A DNA stretch of 64,000 nt from Linyphia triangularis (lineage: Eukaryota > Arthropoda > Arachnida > Araneae > Linyphiidae): assembly GCA_963978545.1 (NCBI GenBank), contig OZ021723.1:48314569-48378568 (forward strand), in the 5' to 3' direction. The position numbers were made by a program, and so were the translations under genes. This document shows, in pieces, positions 25,481-38,250 of this stretch (position 1 is the first letter of the stretch; the number at the start of each line of letters is the position of its first letter). Under the pieces are notes generated by a model. That model worked only from the letters and a program-made list of their open reading frames with translations, was not told where the DNA came from and made no database searches.

Positions 25481-26716
25481 GATTCGTATAAAATTGATAA
25501 TATTCATTTGTAACGATGAATTTCAATAATTATTGTTCAGAATTCTAAATTATTGTTTAGAATCTATGAGATGAGGCTTATACAATTCTATTTGAAGGAG
25601 CAGAAGAAATCCCTAGATTTAGATAAAATATTTTTTTTTTTTTTGTATCCTCCTGAAAATGTACTGGCTTACCATCTTTTATTTATATACCACCAGAAAA
25701 TAAAATTAGCCTGCTAAACTAATTAAAAATAAATAAATTTAATAATTAATTTTAGTTGATTTCATGTTATAATTAACATTCTTATTATTTTTTTTTTTGT
25801 CATGCCTTATATTTGACGTTATCAGGCTATGAAGATCTGTAAAAATAAAAGCATATAGATTTTATTTCAAACCACACAAAAACACAAAATCTTGTTTCAA
25901 ATACTCTTCGAAATACTTTTTAAAATAAACTTACGTATTGCTTATGCAGTTCTACAAGTAGATATTTTCGATATTTTTCTCTTTAATCAGTGATCAGATA
26001 ACTTTACTTATCTTACATAAAAAGTGTTTCTTAATAAGTTTTAAGCAAAATAGTTTGTTCTGTGACGACTGGTCAAAAAAAATGTGTAACAATTTTGTTG
26101 AACTTTTGCATTGGTGCGTTCACAGAGCATAATTTGTGATGCCTTCTCTGTAGATGTAGAATCTTTACATTTCTAGTTTCTTTGAACCCAACAGGTTGCT
26201 TTTTTCAAATTTGATGTTTGCATATAATAGTAATTAATTTTCCAGAATGTAGGAATCTCGAACTTGTATATTAATTTTTATAAATTACTAATAAAATTGC
26301 AATTTATCTAAAAAAATTAATTAAAATTGTTAGATTATTTTGATAAAAGGAATACATTTATTTACCAATTAAATCAGTCAAAATTAAAAGGTATTAAACG
26401 TATATATATATTTAAAATTAAGTCATACAATTACTTCTATTACTTATTATGACTAGATGTAGTTGAATTAGTATGTGTGTACTTCATATTCGTAATATAA
26501 AAAGAGAATGAATATGATCACAGCGACTTCTACTTGTTAGGAAAAGTACGCATCAAATGTGAGAGTCTTAATTTTTCACTATGCAAGGCACTCGAATTAA
26601 AATACTTTGAAAGATAGAATGTTTTTAATTGAAAAAGTATGATGAATTTAGAAGTTATGCTTCTTTTTGCATAATATTAGTTGCTAATAGTATTCACAGA
26701 ATATCGTATACATACG

Positions 26717-26950
26717 GAAAAAATATTATTTTAATTAGGTCAAATATATATTTATAAGTCACCGATGCTCGAGGCATAGAAATGTCACTTGCGTCAGACG
26801 TTATGAATGTGTATTTGACCGAGTTAAGTAACTATTTTTCCACACAGCTTTGCCACCAAGAAGTATTATATACGACAAAACTATAGCTACTAGATTCATC
26901 TTAATTTACAATTCTAATATAATCTGTTTATGAGTAGGAAAAAAAAAGCC
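26717..26950. repeat. foldback repeat family, copy A
   Basis: Inverted arms around GGTCAAAT (26739) and ATTTGACC (26813) extend outwards to GGAAAAAATATTATTTTAA and its counterpart ending at 26841. The centre contains ATGTCACTTGCGTC, and a right-hand extension runs to about 26950 (TAGATTCATC...GAGTAGGAAAAAAAAAG). Copy B at 52.15 kb aligns with it over centre, arms and extension, so this is a dispersed element, not a chance hairpin. No coding capacity. It is MITE-like, but the true ends and duplication are unclear. Confidence 0.6.
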
Positions 26951-28540
26951 AACAGATTGAGACACAATCCAACACATCCAGAGATTGGCCCTACTAATTT
27001 CAACTCACAATATTTATATTTCTTTTGTTTGAAGCATTCAAGAATGACTATTTATTAGAAACACTAGCCAAATGGGATTTTACTTCTTTTCAATTAATGG
27101 TGTTTTAAAGATTTAAGTTAATCTAATTTTCATTTAACTATTTTTATAAATTTTGTGATTTAGTAATGTTGCTAAACCTAAGAAAAAAGTTCATTTTGTG
27201 TTTGGAAACAATAATTTTTCATTTGTTTGAAGTAGTTATAGTTATAGTGAAAGTATATTTTAATTCAAAATGAAACACTCTGATACCTCACTTTGTGAGA
27301 GTATGGTTATTTTTATGCGTTTTCAGAATTTAATGTCCAAAACTGAAAGGCCTCACATTGATTTCTATTGATCTTTTTAAAAATCGTTATCCCAGACGAC
27401 TTGATTCAGACAAAAAGAAACGGCAAAAATCAACCATTGCACAATGTTATCCAAACTCTGTTTTCAGAAACGGGTAGACATGTCGGTGATTGCTATAGTT
27501 AAAATTCATGTTTTTTTTATTCTATCTATTTACATTTTTCTGTGTTTCATTTAACGCCTATCGCAAGTATAAACTGAAGAATTAATCTCTAAACACTGGT
27601 AATATTTATACAAGAAAAGTTTCACTTGTTAAATTGGAATTTCCTTTATCGGTTTCTTCGTTAATTAACTTATGAAATAAAGGAAGTGAAAATGCCTTTT
27701 TCCTTTCTCTCAAAAGAAGGGGGAAAAAATAGTTAACAAATTATGAAATCGGTTTTTAAATTTTGGGCATGCTATTAATGTTTTATTTAAAGATCGCACT
27801 TTCTTGCTTATAATCGCACAGATTGCATATGCTTTGCATTTACTATCTGCTTGGCTAATTAAGAAAATACGCAATATTTTGTAACTGGTACGCCTCCCCG
27901 AACACTTTTCTCTTATATCTCTCCAAATAACAAGAAAATATTCAATTATAGAACTTACAATGCCACCCCAAAAACAGTAGAGATCAGAAGAACAACCTCT
28001 TTTTAAAGTCAAGCTATTTATTTAAGACAGTTGTCATCTACAATGCATACAGATGATCGCCTCTCGAAGCTCAAACATAGGTTGAAGGCTTCCGAACTGA
28101 CCTTGGTGTTTTCTCATAGGTTGTAAATTAACTTCTGACCTCTCTTCAGGAACTAACTGAATAAATTGAACGCAACTAAGCCTTTCTACTCAGATTACCA
28201 ACTTATAGATACATAAATTATACGGTTTTTATACTTTGTATCATCTTCATTCTCTGCATTTTTGCTAATTTTCCCAATTTCAAAGATAATTCGCAGAATT
28301 ACACTGTGTCGCAACTTATTTTTTGCCTCTTCACATCAAAGTTCTCCAAAATTATTGTACTCTCTATTATGTTTCCTTCACTTTTTTAGTAATCAAGGTT
28401 TATTTTAAATATTTAATGGTTTCTAATTGTCTAGATGTTTGTTTTTTACTCACATTTAGAAAGTTATTTATATTTATTCAAATTTATTTTTCAATTTTTT
28501 TTTTTTTTTCAAAACCCATTCTAAGCAATGCAGGTTTTGA

Positions 28541-28563
28541 ATTATTATTATTATTATTATTAT
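28541..28563. repeat. (TTA)n microsatellite
   Basis: Seven to eight tandem ATT/TTA triplets. Confidence 0.85.
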
Positions 28564-29481
28564 GATTATTTTTTTTGTATTTTTGTGTACATTTAAATTC
28601 TGTATAAATTTGTTTTCCAATTGCTTCATGCTGAATTGCACAAGTTTTCCATCATATTTCATTATAATAGACAATTTTAACCAAAAATATTGTTTACTTT
28701 TCAAGAATTTTTAACGAAGATAAACGTCCAATAATCTTTTTTTACAATAGTAATATTGCTTCCATTACCAATACATAAACATTTTTTCTTTGGTAATTTT
28801 GAAAATAAGAATAAAACTTAACCGTTTTTAAATAAATTCAATATATTTTTATTTCTAAAACTATTATGACGTAATGCGGGATTTATGTCTCTGAACTTCA
28901 ATGTAAGATAATAGATGCTTCCCAGTGGCCTAAAAAATGCTAAATTCTGAATATACTTTAAATCTGAATATATTTTGAAATCCCCAATGACTCAACGGTA
29001 AGGAATCGTTAACCCATACGTGTTTTCACACAAATATTTGTGTGACTTTACCGATGTTTTTCCTATTTTTTTAATTTTTGAGACTTCCAACAAAGAAATT
29101 ATTTCACGCGAAAATTACAATTAAATTTAAAACATAAATTTCATTATTGATGTAATATTTGGATTGTTATGTCTGAATAAAAACAATTGTATGTGTGCTG
29201 CAGAGTAGAGTGGGCAGTTCTTCAGTCGTGTAATTGCGAAATTTTAATCTAATTGAAATATAAATTATTTAAATTTTCGAGCCAAAACAATCTGTCACAT
29301 TTGATTTAAATAACGTGATTAAAATACAAGGAATAATATGCCGAATTCGAGATACCACTGCTACGACTACTATATCAGCAATTTCATTTTAAAATCCCTT
29401 AAATGGAGGATTGGTAAAACCGATCAAAATGACGGAGATTTCTTTTTCGAGTGTAAATAAATATTATTCTATTAGGTTTTT

Positions 29482-29760
29482 GGTTACTTATTAACTGTAT
29501 GAATAAAATTTTTGGTTACTTTCAATCAACTGTATCGGTAAAATGTTGGGTTACTTTCAATTAAATGCAGGGCTAAATAGTTGTGTTTTCAATTAAGTCT
29601 ATGGATAGAATTTTGGGAAATTTTAATTAATTATGAAATGGGTTTAATTAGGTTGAAATGTTGGGTTAATTTCAATTAACTGTACGGCAAAAATGTTGGG
29701 TTACTTTTAAATTAACTGTGCGGCAAAAAAGTTGGATTACTTTCAATTAACTTATCAGTT
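29482..29760. repeat. degenerate ~36-bp tandem repeat, about 8 copies
   Basis: The theme GGTTACTTTCAATTAACTGT followed by (A/G)CGGCAAAAATGTT recurs at spacings of 32-36 bp (for example 29482, 29514, 29549, 29663, 29698 and 29734). The downstream copies are closest to each other and the middle ones are most decayed. A short TTATGTGAGTTA duplication follows near 29,788-29,820. Confidence 0.8.
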
Positions 29761-31716
29761 GTGTGAAATAAGCAGTTATTATTTTTTATGTGAGTTAGTT
29801 TTTTTTTATGTGAGTTATTTGACCAGAGATTTACTAATCAAATTTGAAATCACAGTTGTGATTGGAAGATAGAATGGAGGCGAAATATATTTCCAATCAT
29901 ACCAACTAGCCGCACTAACTCATTTTGGGTACTAGATTTCTTTCCGATTCCCCTTAATATGTTTTGGGATAAAACTTATCTTGTAGATGATTATGTATTT
30001 TAAAACCAGCGTTAGTCAGTGTATAGCTAATGAAAGTTGTGTAGTAGGGTTATCAGGGAGCTTTTTGCAAAACAATATGAAATTTGGTAAGTTTCACCAA
30101 ATGACTCGAGAATCTTCTAACTAATCAAATTTCAAAAGAAAATTAATAAATTTTGTTTGCGTAATGTGTCTAACTTAAAATTTTGATTGCCCCTAAATGT
30201 TTTGCATTGTTAATTTAAATTAATAATTGCAAAAAATAAAAATTAGAATTTATTCTTTATAAATTACAATTACTAGACCATTTAATTTTATACGTACTTA
30301 ACATTTTCCTTCACTTAAAATACGACTTAATGAAAATCTTAACGAAAAATTTACAATTTATTTTCTCATTTTGTATAAGAAATCACTTCGATATTCTTAG
30401 TTTCTCATTTTAATATAAGTTCTTTTAAATATTTACTGTAACACAAAGCTTTAATTTTGCCATTTCTGAAGCAGATCATATTTTCAGTATAACTAAAATA
30501 TTTTCTAAAATCTTTTTCTAAACTAAAATATTTTCAGAAAAACTTAACTACAATGAAAGATAAAACAAAAATTACATTTTCAGTTTATTTCCGGGAAAGT
30601 AAAACATTTATCTTTAAAATCTATATCTCATTTCCAATTCACTTAATAGGGTCATTTCTAAAAAGTGTTCTTCAACAGCTTTATCGTTAACTCGCTTACG
30701 TCTCCATAGTAACAATTCTTACAAAGCGTATCGAATATCAGTGAGAGGGTAATGTAATAAATGTTTATCCAAACAACGTATTTCATGTAGACACGTCAAA
30801 TGTTCAATTACAGAAAACCAGATGTTATAGAAGGACATATCAAACAAACAAAAAAATGAAGTTGGACTGATGATCTGAAAAATAAGAATGAGCGATTATC
30901 TTAAATGAAGTTACTTGGATATCACTCAAAATATTTTTTGTTTTTGTCTTATTCTTCACATGGAATGTCAAATTCTAAATTTTTGGTAAAATTTTTTAAG
31001 GTTCCATAACCTTAAGTAAATGTAAAAAGTTGTTGTTCGTTTTTCTAACTTTGTTGCCATAAGTTAAGAGTTACATATCTTTAAAAATCAAATCTTCTAA
31101 GCCAATGATGTCCTTACGGATAAGTTAACGTATTTTCTTTTAACTTCTTGTTTCATTTGTGTTCATTGAGTTATAGCTTGAAACTCAATTGACCGTATCA
31201 CATATCAATTAGGGTATTAATTACTTCATTAAGTAGGTGGTGGGAATAATAAATGTGATAGTGGAATGTAGTTTTGTTAGTGTAGTTTTTTAACATATTT
31301 AAATTCAAGTTACATTTCTGTTTAAATATTTTCTCAATGCAATGGCAAAAACGTACGCTAGTGACTTTTATTTTAAAGTATCAAAATTTTGCTTATAGTC
31401 TAATTTTATTACTTGGACTTTCCTAAGTTTACTTAGACAAGTTTCTTATTTATTATACCAAAATACATCTTGACAAAATAATTTGAAATATTAGACCTTT
31501 TTCTATTTTTAGCATTACTTGCAGAGATATAAGCATCTCAATGCAACTACTATGTATTGAAAAAAGAAAGTCCCCTTAAAGTTGTATTCAAACATCTCTA
31601 TTAGATCTCTCATAATCAAAAAGAATCAATATTTGACTATATTTCCTATTTTCTAAAATTATTTTCTTGCAATGCACTGATCAATACAAAAAAAGAAAGA
31701 GACCATTCTCCAAAAG

Positions 31717-31799
31717 AAGATTGAGTAAAATTGTAAATGACCATTCCATTGCTCGAATAAGACCATTTCATCGTTCACTTACAATTTTACCCAATCTTA
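31717..31799. repeat. inverted repeat, ~24-bp arms
   Basis: AAGATTGAGTAAAATTGTAA at 31717 pairs with TTACAATTTTACCCAATCTT around 31779-31798, with a ~33-nt loop that itself contains GACCATT...GACCATT. No target duplication is evident. Confidence 0.6.
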
Positions 31800-32039
31800 C
31801 ACTACTTTAATTCTTCCACATTTCCAACATCGAATTTATGTTTTTCCACAAACACCTATTATCTTATCAAGTAACTACAGCCATTTATTTAAACGATATC
31901 CTCAAAACACATGAACATTTCCGTACAATTTCCCAAATAAGCCTAATGATCCCTCGCGTTTTAAACAAAGAAAATCGACCCATGCTTCAAAGTAGAAAGA
32001 TGCGATGTTTAAAAGTCTACTTAACTAAAATCTTTTAGG

Positions 32040-32400
32040 GCTGTGGATACGTGTGCCCTGTTTCCAAACGGTGTCAAACTCGAGTTTCGTGTGTCAAATC
32101 CCTGGAGCGTACCATAGCTCCGCCTTCCCTTTTTTTTTCTATACCAAACGCGTGATTCTACACCAAAACTCTCCACAGACTTGAGGGAATGAAAGTGAAA
32201 GCAGCTGTCCTTTCTTTTGCTTTCCTACTCCAAGGTTGGAAAAGGGAACGAACAGTCACCATGAAGCTCCGAGCGATGATGACATAGCCAATGATTGAAC
32301 AAACGTCGTAGAATGCTTGTTGGTCGGTTCGGATTTCCCAATCTCTTTACCTGCCATGTTTTCGATGAGGCAAAGCGTTCGTTACGGAACGTTGATTTTA
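32040..32400. promoter_or_regulatory. G+C-richer intronic island
   Basis: Clearly G+C-richer than the surrounding intron, with TCCGCCTTCCC, GAAAGTGAAAGCAGCTG and TTCGTTACGGAACG segments. No open frame or splice pair is convincing. By composition and intronic position it is a candidate enhancer of the Patched-related gene; no motif is decisive. Confidence 0.25.
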
Positions 32401-33720
32401 CAATATGAATAAAATGCGAAATACTAGTTGATGGTTTGGTAATGTCTAAACATCGTAGTGAAACAAATTAGATGGTTAATTTCTCTGTATGATGATTGTG
32501 TTGGTAAATAAAAACTTTCGCTTTTCCTTAAAATGTTCCAATCGAGTGTTAAATAGGGGGATGCGTAATGGGGATAAACATGGTATTTCTGTAGCGAAAG
32601 TCGGTATTTAAGTTTAGAAAATGTTACAAAAGTTTATTATACTAAGAGAAGATGCAGTATAGTCTTCGTGCAGATCTTGTGTTGGAAAATCTTCGATACA
32701 ACCAATCAATCCATTAAGGGAAATTACGATTATTATCCTATTAGTTTGAAAACATGCAGTACCTATTATGTTCGAAATCAAATTTTGGAAATGAATGTTT
32801 TTCAAATATGTTTTTATAATTTTTAAAATAAGGTAGTTAATACCTTGAGTTTTGATGAACCGTCACTTCTTGTCTATCAGGACTCAAACCGAAATCTTTA
32901 GGTACTACAGGTAGACAGATAGTTTTTGGAATACAGAGCACTTTACTCTCAATAATACATTGTGAAATATATCTAGAACAAATTTCCACATTTATTATTG
33001 ATATAAAAAATAATTAACAAGTATTGCATTGAGCAGTAAAGTGTATTGAAATCTTATAGGCCTGAAATTTGTATGGATTTGCTTGTAGTAAACCTCAAAT
33101 ATAAATTAAATATTTTAAATAAGGACGAACTTACAGGAAATGTATAGAACTTAACTTGGGTGGGGCTTTTTATGAATATAATTTTGCTTTCAATACAGTT
33201 TATTTAAATTTTAGTACTAACATTAACAGAGAACTTTTCATTGCACAAGCACAAGTTAACAATTATAAGATAATTTCACTATAAATTGTGTCAAACTCTA
33301 GTTCTTGAATAAATCATCTTTAAAAATAAATAAAACACCCATTATAAATCAGTCATTATTTACATACTATCAACAAGAAAGATTGTTTTAAAGAGAGATG
33401 AAAAATTTTTAACGATTGAACTTTTTCTCTATCTGGAAAAAGTGAGTATCCATACATTCCAATTTGACCCCAGCTACTGTATTTGACACGTACATCATTT
33501 ACAATATATTCCTATAGTAGAACACTTAATCAATCTCAGTATATCTTTAAAAAAATTCATTAACATCTCAAAGCAATTCAGGAGGTCTTTTTTTAGGTGT
33601 CCGTTAAAGTCATGCTTATGTATTTGCTGACACAAAAATCGGTGGGTTGCATGCGGAGAAACAGCAGGAAGCTATTTACGCAATATTGAAATGTGTTTCG
33701 GCCTTAAGCAGGTTTCAAGT

Positions 33721-33985
33721 GTGGACTTTCTTAAGACCGTAATTGATGCATCTTCTAGACAGTGGACTTTTTTCATATGCTATAAACAAAGAGTGTTGTA
33801 TCACTGGTAAAAATGCTTGTTTTGATTCGAAGATTAGAGAGTGGATTTGGCTATAATTTATTTTACGCGTGGTCTTTCTTAGGACACAATAGTTCATGTA
33901 TCTTCCTCAAATTGGTCCTTTTTTGTTAGTTTTATACTAAGACTGTTGTATGGTTTAAATTACTGGTTTTGTTTTGATGAAGGAA
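33721..33985. repeat. diverged tandem duplication, ~148-bp period
   Basis: GTGGACTTTCTTAAGACC at 33721 and GTGGTCTTTCTTAGGACA at 33869 begin two alignable blocks. Both continue through (G/T)CATCTTC, TGTTGTAT and a (T)GGTTTTGTTTTGAT-type end. The second block ends about 20 bp before the large inverted repeat, so both may belong to one composite repeat. Confidence 0.6.
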
Positions 33986-34004
33986 TAGAAAAAAAATTTG
34001 GTGG

Positions 34005-34710
34005 GAATTTTTTCAGACTTGCTTTTAGACTGAAAGACGACTGTAATTTTTGAACCCCATCGAACATCATTCTGAATTTCTTATAGAAATTGGAGAAAAG
34101 TGAGTAGATTACGAATCCACTATTCTGCCGTGTCAAAAATGGCCGAAACTGGTCTAAAATAGACTTTTCATAAGTTGAACTAAATAAAATTGCCAAATGC
34201 GCCATAACTTGCCTAATAATGAGTATATTTTTTTTATTTGGTAACCCTCACTCTTTAATTTTCAATTAAGAAGGATGCAGACGATTCAGATACCTGGCGA
34301 CGGCTTTCTTGCATCTTTTAAAAATGAGCCAAGTTGGCAATAAACATTACGTTACTAATGACGTAACTGATATCGCCAATTTGGCTTACTTTTAAAAGAT
34401 ACAAGTTTTCCGAGCCATAGATCAGAAATCGTTTGTGCTTTTTCTCATTAAAAATCAAAATGCAATGGGTTGCCAGACGAAAAAGTTTGTTCTCTTTTTG
34501 GCAAGTTATGACATACTTGGTAATCGGATTTTAGTTCAACTCATTCCAAGTCGATTTTTGATCAGTTTCGGCCATTTTCGCCACGGCAGACCAGTGGATT
34601 CGTAATCTACTCACTTTTCTCCAATTTGTATAAAAAATTCAGAGTGATGTTCGATGGGGTCTCTAAAAATTGCAGTCGCCTCTCGGACTATTTTCAAACC
34701 CATCGTATGA
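34005..34710. repeat. large imperfect inverted repeat (~340-bp arms)
   Basis: The left arm (about 34,005-34,350) and the right arm (about 34,365-34,710) are reverse complements with substitutions but almost no net length change. CCCCATCGAACATCA at 34055 mirrors TGATGTTCGATGGGG ending at 34659, and GATTACGAATCCACT in the left arm mirrors AGTGGATTCGTAATC in the right. The centre is near 34,357, in ATTACGTTACTAATGACGTA. A foldback-type element or an old inverted duplication; no transposase reading frame is present. The transcribed arms could form a long hairpin. Confidence 0.8.
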
Positions 34711-34815
34711 TGCGTCGTAATGATGAGTAATAAAATACTGTAATAGTATAATGATGAGCTTTGCTTTGAGTATGAGTATCGTTTTGTTTGAACTCTAAAC
34801 TTATTGAGTTTTAAA

Positions 34816-34829
34816 GTGTGTGTGTGTGT
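34816..34829. repeat. (GT)n microsatellite
   Basis: Seven tandem GT dinucleotides just beyond the large inverted repeat. Confidence 0.85.
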
Positions 34830-35735
34830 TGTTGATTACTACGAAATAAACTTATTATTTTTTGTCCTTATTTGAGGAATTTGCTGGCGTTTCATTTGTA
34901 TACATTCAAATAAACAGCATAATTGAAATTTAAAAGCATCTAAGATCATATTTCTTTTTTAAACGGGACTTGTACAATGTGCTCAAATAGGAAAGAAAAA
35001 TTCTATTTTATTCTATTCAAATAGGAAGAATAGAGTAGAAATATGTAGAGGAAAAGAAGTCCATTAGATTTTAAAGGTTTTTACTGGGTTTTTTTATAAG
35101 TACATCAGTTACTGATGCTTCCTCCTGACACTCAGGTTTCTTCGCAGATAGGAAACAAAGAGTTTTGTTGTGTGGCATCAGTAGTAGGATTTATTTTGTT
35201 GAAAATCCCAATATTAATTTCAGAAAAGTTTTTTTAAGACAACACTTATTTGAAGGTTATTGGTATATCAAATGAGAGAAGACTTTAAGTTTAAAAAAAA
35301 TATGAAATGTAATCTTTCATATACCCCAGAAATGATTCAATAAAATTAAATTTTGATTTTGTACGAACGACTTAAAATTTATTTAATTGCAGTATTTCAA
35401 CTAAGCCTAGTTTGATAAGTTCGCTTTGGCCAATTTTTCATGTTTACTTAAAACTGTATATCCTTTCTTAACAAAACAACAACAAAAAAAAAAGCTTTAA
35501 AATATAACGATTTTTTATTTTTTATTTTACAACTCAAAAATTATTTTTTAAAACTTTGATTAAATTATTATAAACAATTTGAAAATTTCAATATCTAACA
35601 GTAGATTTTATTCAATAATTCTCCTAAAATCAGTTTTTGCAATTTGAATACCAATCTGCTGACTTTTTTTTATTACTTTTTTGAAATTACTGTTCTTCAT
35701 AATACTATTATCTTTAAACTAAAGCTGTTTAGATG

Positions 35736-35760
35736 AAAAAAAAAAAAAAAAAAAAAAAAA
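35736..35760. repeat. poly(A) tract, 25 nt
   Basis: Uninterrupted A on the plus strand, followed by GATGACTACT. No retroposon is recognisable immediately upstream. Confidence 0.9.
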
Positions 35761-37757
35761 GATGACTACTAAATCTTTCTTCTTATCTTGGAACTATATA
35801 TTTTATACTTTCTCCTCTTAGTTTCTCTTAGAATGAGCTTCAGTTTTTGGTTAGTAATTGGCGAGAAATTAAGTTTTTTAAGATTATAATTACTTTCAAT
35901 TACTCAATATGTATTTTAAACAAATGAAAGTAATGTTTTAGAGTAAAAAGATCAAAAACGATTTATGTGTGATCTCTACATTTCGGAAAGTACTTAATCA
36001 AAATAGGGGTTTTGAAAATTCTCTGTCTATCTGTGTATTCGTAAACAACATACCTCAAGAAAGATTCGTGCTACAATGTTCATATTTACTATATACTTTC
36101 GTCGCACCCAAGAAATGTGACAACAAGGATTTCATCAAAATCACACTTGCCCGGAAGGTATCTGATATTGAATAATTTAGGTTTTCAACAATTGTCAATT
36201 CTACTCGTAATACCTTTTCAGGAGTTCTCACCTCTCCGTCACCACAAAATTTTCGAAAAAATGCGCTAAATGTGTAAAAGGAGAATGAACGAACGTCTTT
36301 GAATGTTACAAATCGTTTTCCTACAAGTATTAGTTTATATCCCTCAATATCAAGTGAAACGAGATAAATGCAGGCGCACCCGCATCAAATCAAATTTGGT
36401 TAGTTGATTTAGTTTAAGGCGCAAAAGCAACACAGGGACTATACTACGTTTACAAATCAAATTTGATTTCATCCGCTAAAAATATGAAATATAATTTTAA
36501 ATGCAGCATCTTCACTCATTTATAGATAGGTTTATACAGTTTCTTTATCCTTCTGTCTGTTAGGGCTGAATTTTTTTCAGCCAAAATTTAAAATCGACAA
36601 CTACTTTTGTGGTCAAAAATGGCATGGGACTCCCAACGTGTCTTATTAAATGAAAAGCTAGAAACACAAATGGTAAATTACGTTAGTCTTTTTCAAATTT
36701 TAGTGCTGTGATCAGTATTATAGCGTAATATAAACTATTGTGATGATATTAATTTTTTAAATACTGAAGTTTTTTTTTTTTTTTAATTAAAAATTTAAGC
36801 TGCATATTTTATTTTTTATTACTCTAATTTTCTGTGTTTGTTTACGACTTGGAAATTTTCAGTATTTCGAACTTAAATTTAAGAATGATTTAGTTTTGGA
36901 ATTACAATATAAACGTAATGAGCATTCTATAAATTGTGAAATTGCTTCATCGAAAGCAGTCTTCTATGCAAAGTTTGACAAGAATAATATTTTTCCTTTG
37001 GATGATTTGAAATATCAGTAACAGTCAACCTTAACCCTTGACCATAGTCTGTAGCATTTCTATCTTCTATTACCTCTCTGACTGTATGCAGAAAACCATT
37101 TGGAGTCTTAAATAATTCAAAGTTAATTGACGTTTAATTTTAAAACTATAGAATAAAACTTAAAAGTGGCCATGGAATGTCTCTAAATGTACTACTAATT
37201 AACAAAGTTTGACAAGATACGACTTATCTCTTTGAATGCTCGATAATTTGAAATTCAAATGAACATTTTTTTAAATTTTTTCTCCCGGCTAATATGACAG
37301 GATAATTTATCCTTAATATTTGGTAATTAGCATCATAGGCGTATCAAATAATATATAGCTAAATTAATAGCTATAATTAACTTAAATCTTTTTGTAATTT
37401 AAAAAAACCCAAAAAATAACCCTGAACTGACAAAATGTTGCTTATCTGTAAAGTTTGAAGAATATTAAAGCTGATTTGCGTGTTACTGAAAGTTACTCTT
37501 TCCCTTTTCTTACACTCTACACGCACATTGTATTGATGCTCTCTGAATACTAATTAGAAACTAGAAAGGACACAAACTACTGTAGTACACCTCATTAAAC
37601 TTAGAATGATCCTTGCCAAGAGTCGTGGTATCACCTGCTCTAAGCACTCGTTTGAGCTTTTTTAAGCCCAGTAAAATGACCAGGACTTAATTTTTCGATT
37701 CCCAGACTTAAAATGTGTAAAAAGGGCGATTGAATAAAATATGATGTGGTCCGAAGC

Positions 37758-38250
37758 GTAAAAGAAATAACACTGAATGGTTTTGAGCACATAAGAAACT
37801 ATTGCTCACACTTACATTCTCTTCTAGTGTTCCAAAAAGCCATTGCTTTTTTAAATATACATGGACAAACGATGAATGTTCTTCAGTATATAAGAAAATA
37901 TTAGTTGTTCTTACTTTTACCATCCTTTCTAATGTTCTACATCAACGTTGTGGCACTAAACATAAAAGAAATAGCCATCAATGTTCTTCAGTATCTACGA
38001 AAATGTGGATCAGACTTCGCTTCATCATTTCTTTGGATCTTTTAACTATATGTTGTTCTTTTAAACTTTAAAAAAGTGAAGATAGCAGTTTGTAAATATC
38101 TAAAAAGATATTTTCTAGACTTACATTTGTCTTCTCATTAGATCTTCTAAATATATGCTGTTAATCTAAACATAAATGGAATGACGATGGATATTCTTCA
38201 GCATTTAAGACAGTGTCACTCACGCTCACCTTTCTCTTCTCTACTTTCAG
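37758..38250 (+). repeat. five degenerate ~105-bp tandem units ending in the exon-2 splice acceptor
   Basis: Units begin near 37758, 37851, 37957, 38064 and 38168. Shared landmarks are TAAA(C/T)ATA(A/C)A, (G/A)ATGTTCTTCAGTAT, AA(G/C)A(A/C)A(T/G)T and then a pyrimidine-rich stretch (ACATTCTCTTCTAG, TTACCATCCTTTCTAATG, TTCATCATTTCTTTGG, ACATTTGTCTTCTCATTAG, CTTTCTCTTCTCTACTTTCAG). In the last unit this stretch is the polypyrimidine tract and AG that abut the coding exon, so earlier units hold decayed look-alike acceptors. The open frame that enters the exon from 38181 is intronic read-through. Confidence 0.65.

Larger units (their letters stand above)
20999..38250 (+). other. proposed intron 1 (17.3 kb), repeat-rich
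   Basis: It starts GTAAGC and ends CTACTTTCAG. No exon is recognisable inside. It holds SINE copy 3, tandem repeats at 24.2, 25.1 and 29.5 kb, a foldback repeat at 26.7 kb, an inverted repeat at 34.0-34.7 kb, a G+C-richer island at 32.0-32.4 kb and the degenerate array next to exon 2. The remaining stretches are plain AT-rich DNA in which I see nothing. Long first introns commonly carry enhancers in animal genes; that is general knowledge, not shown here. Confidence 0.5.

Noticed and set aside
29482..29760. Repetitive coding sequence in the ~36-bp array
   Set aside because: The period varies between 32 and 36 bp and stops occur in every frame.
38181..38250. ATG at 38181 as the start of the Patched-related protein
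   Set aside because: The sequence before 38251 is pyrimidine-rich intron ending in CTACTTTCAG and belongs to a degenerate tandem array. The family similarity begins only at MKCDC, after the acceptor.
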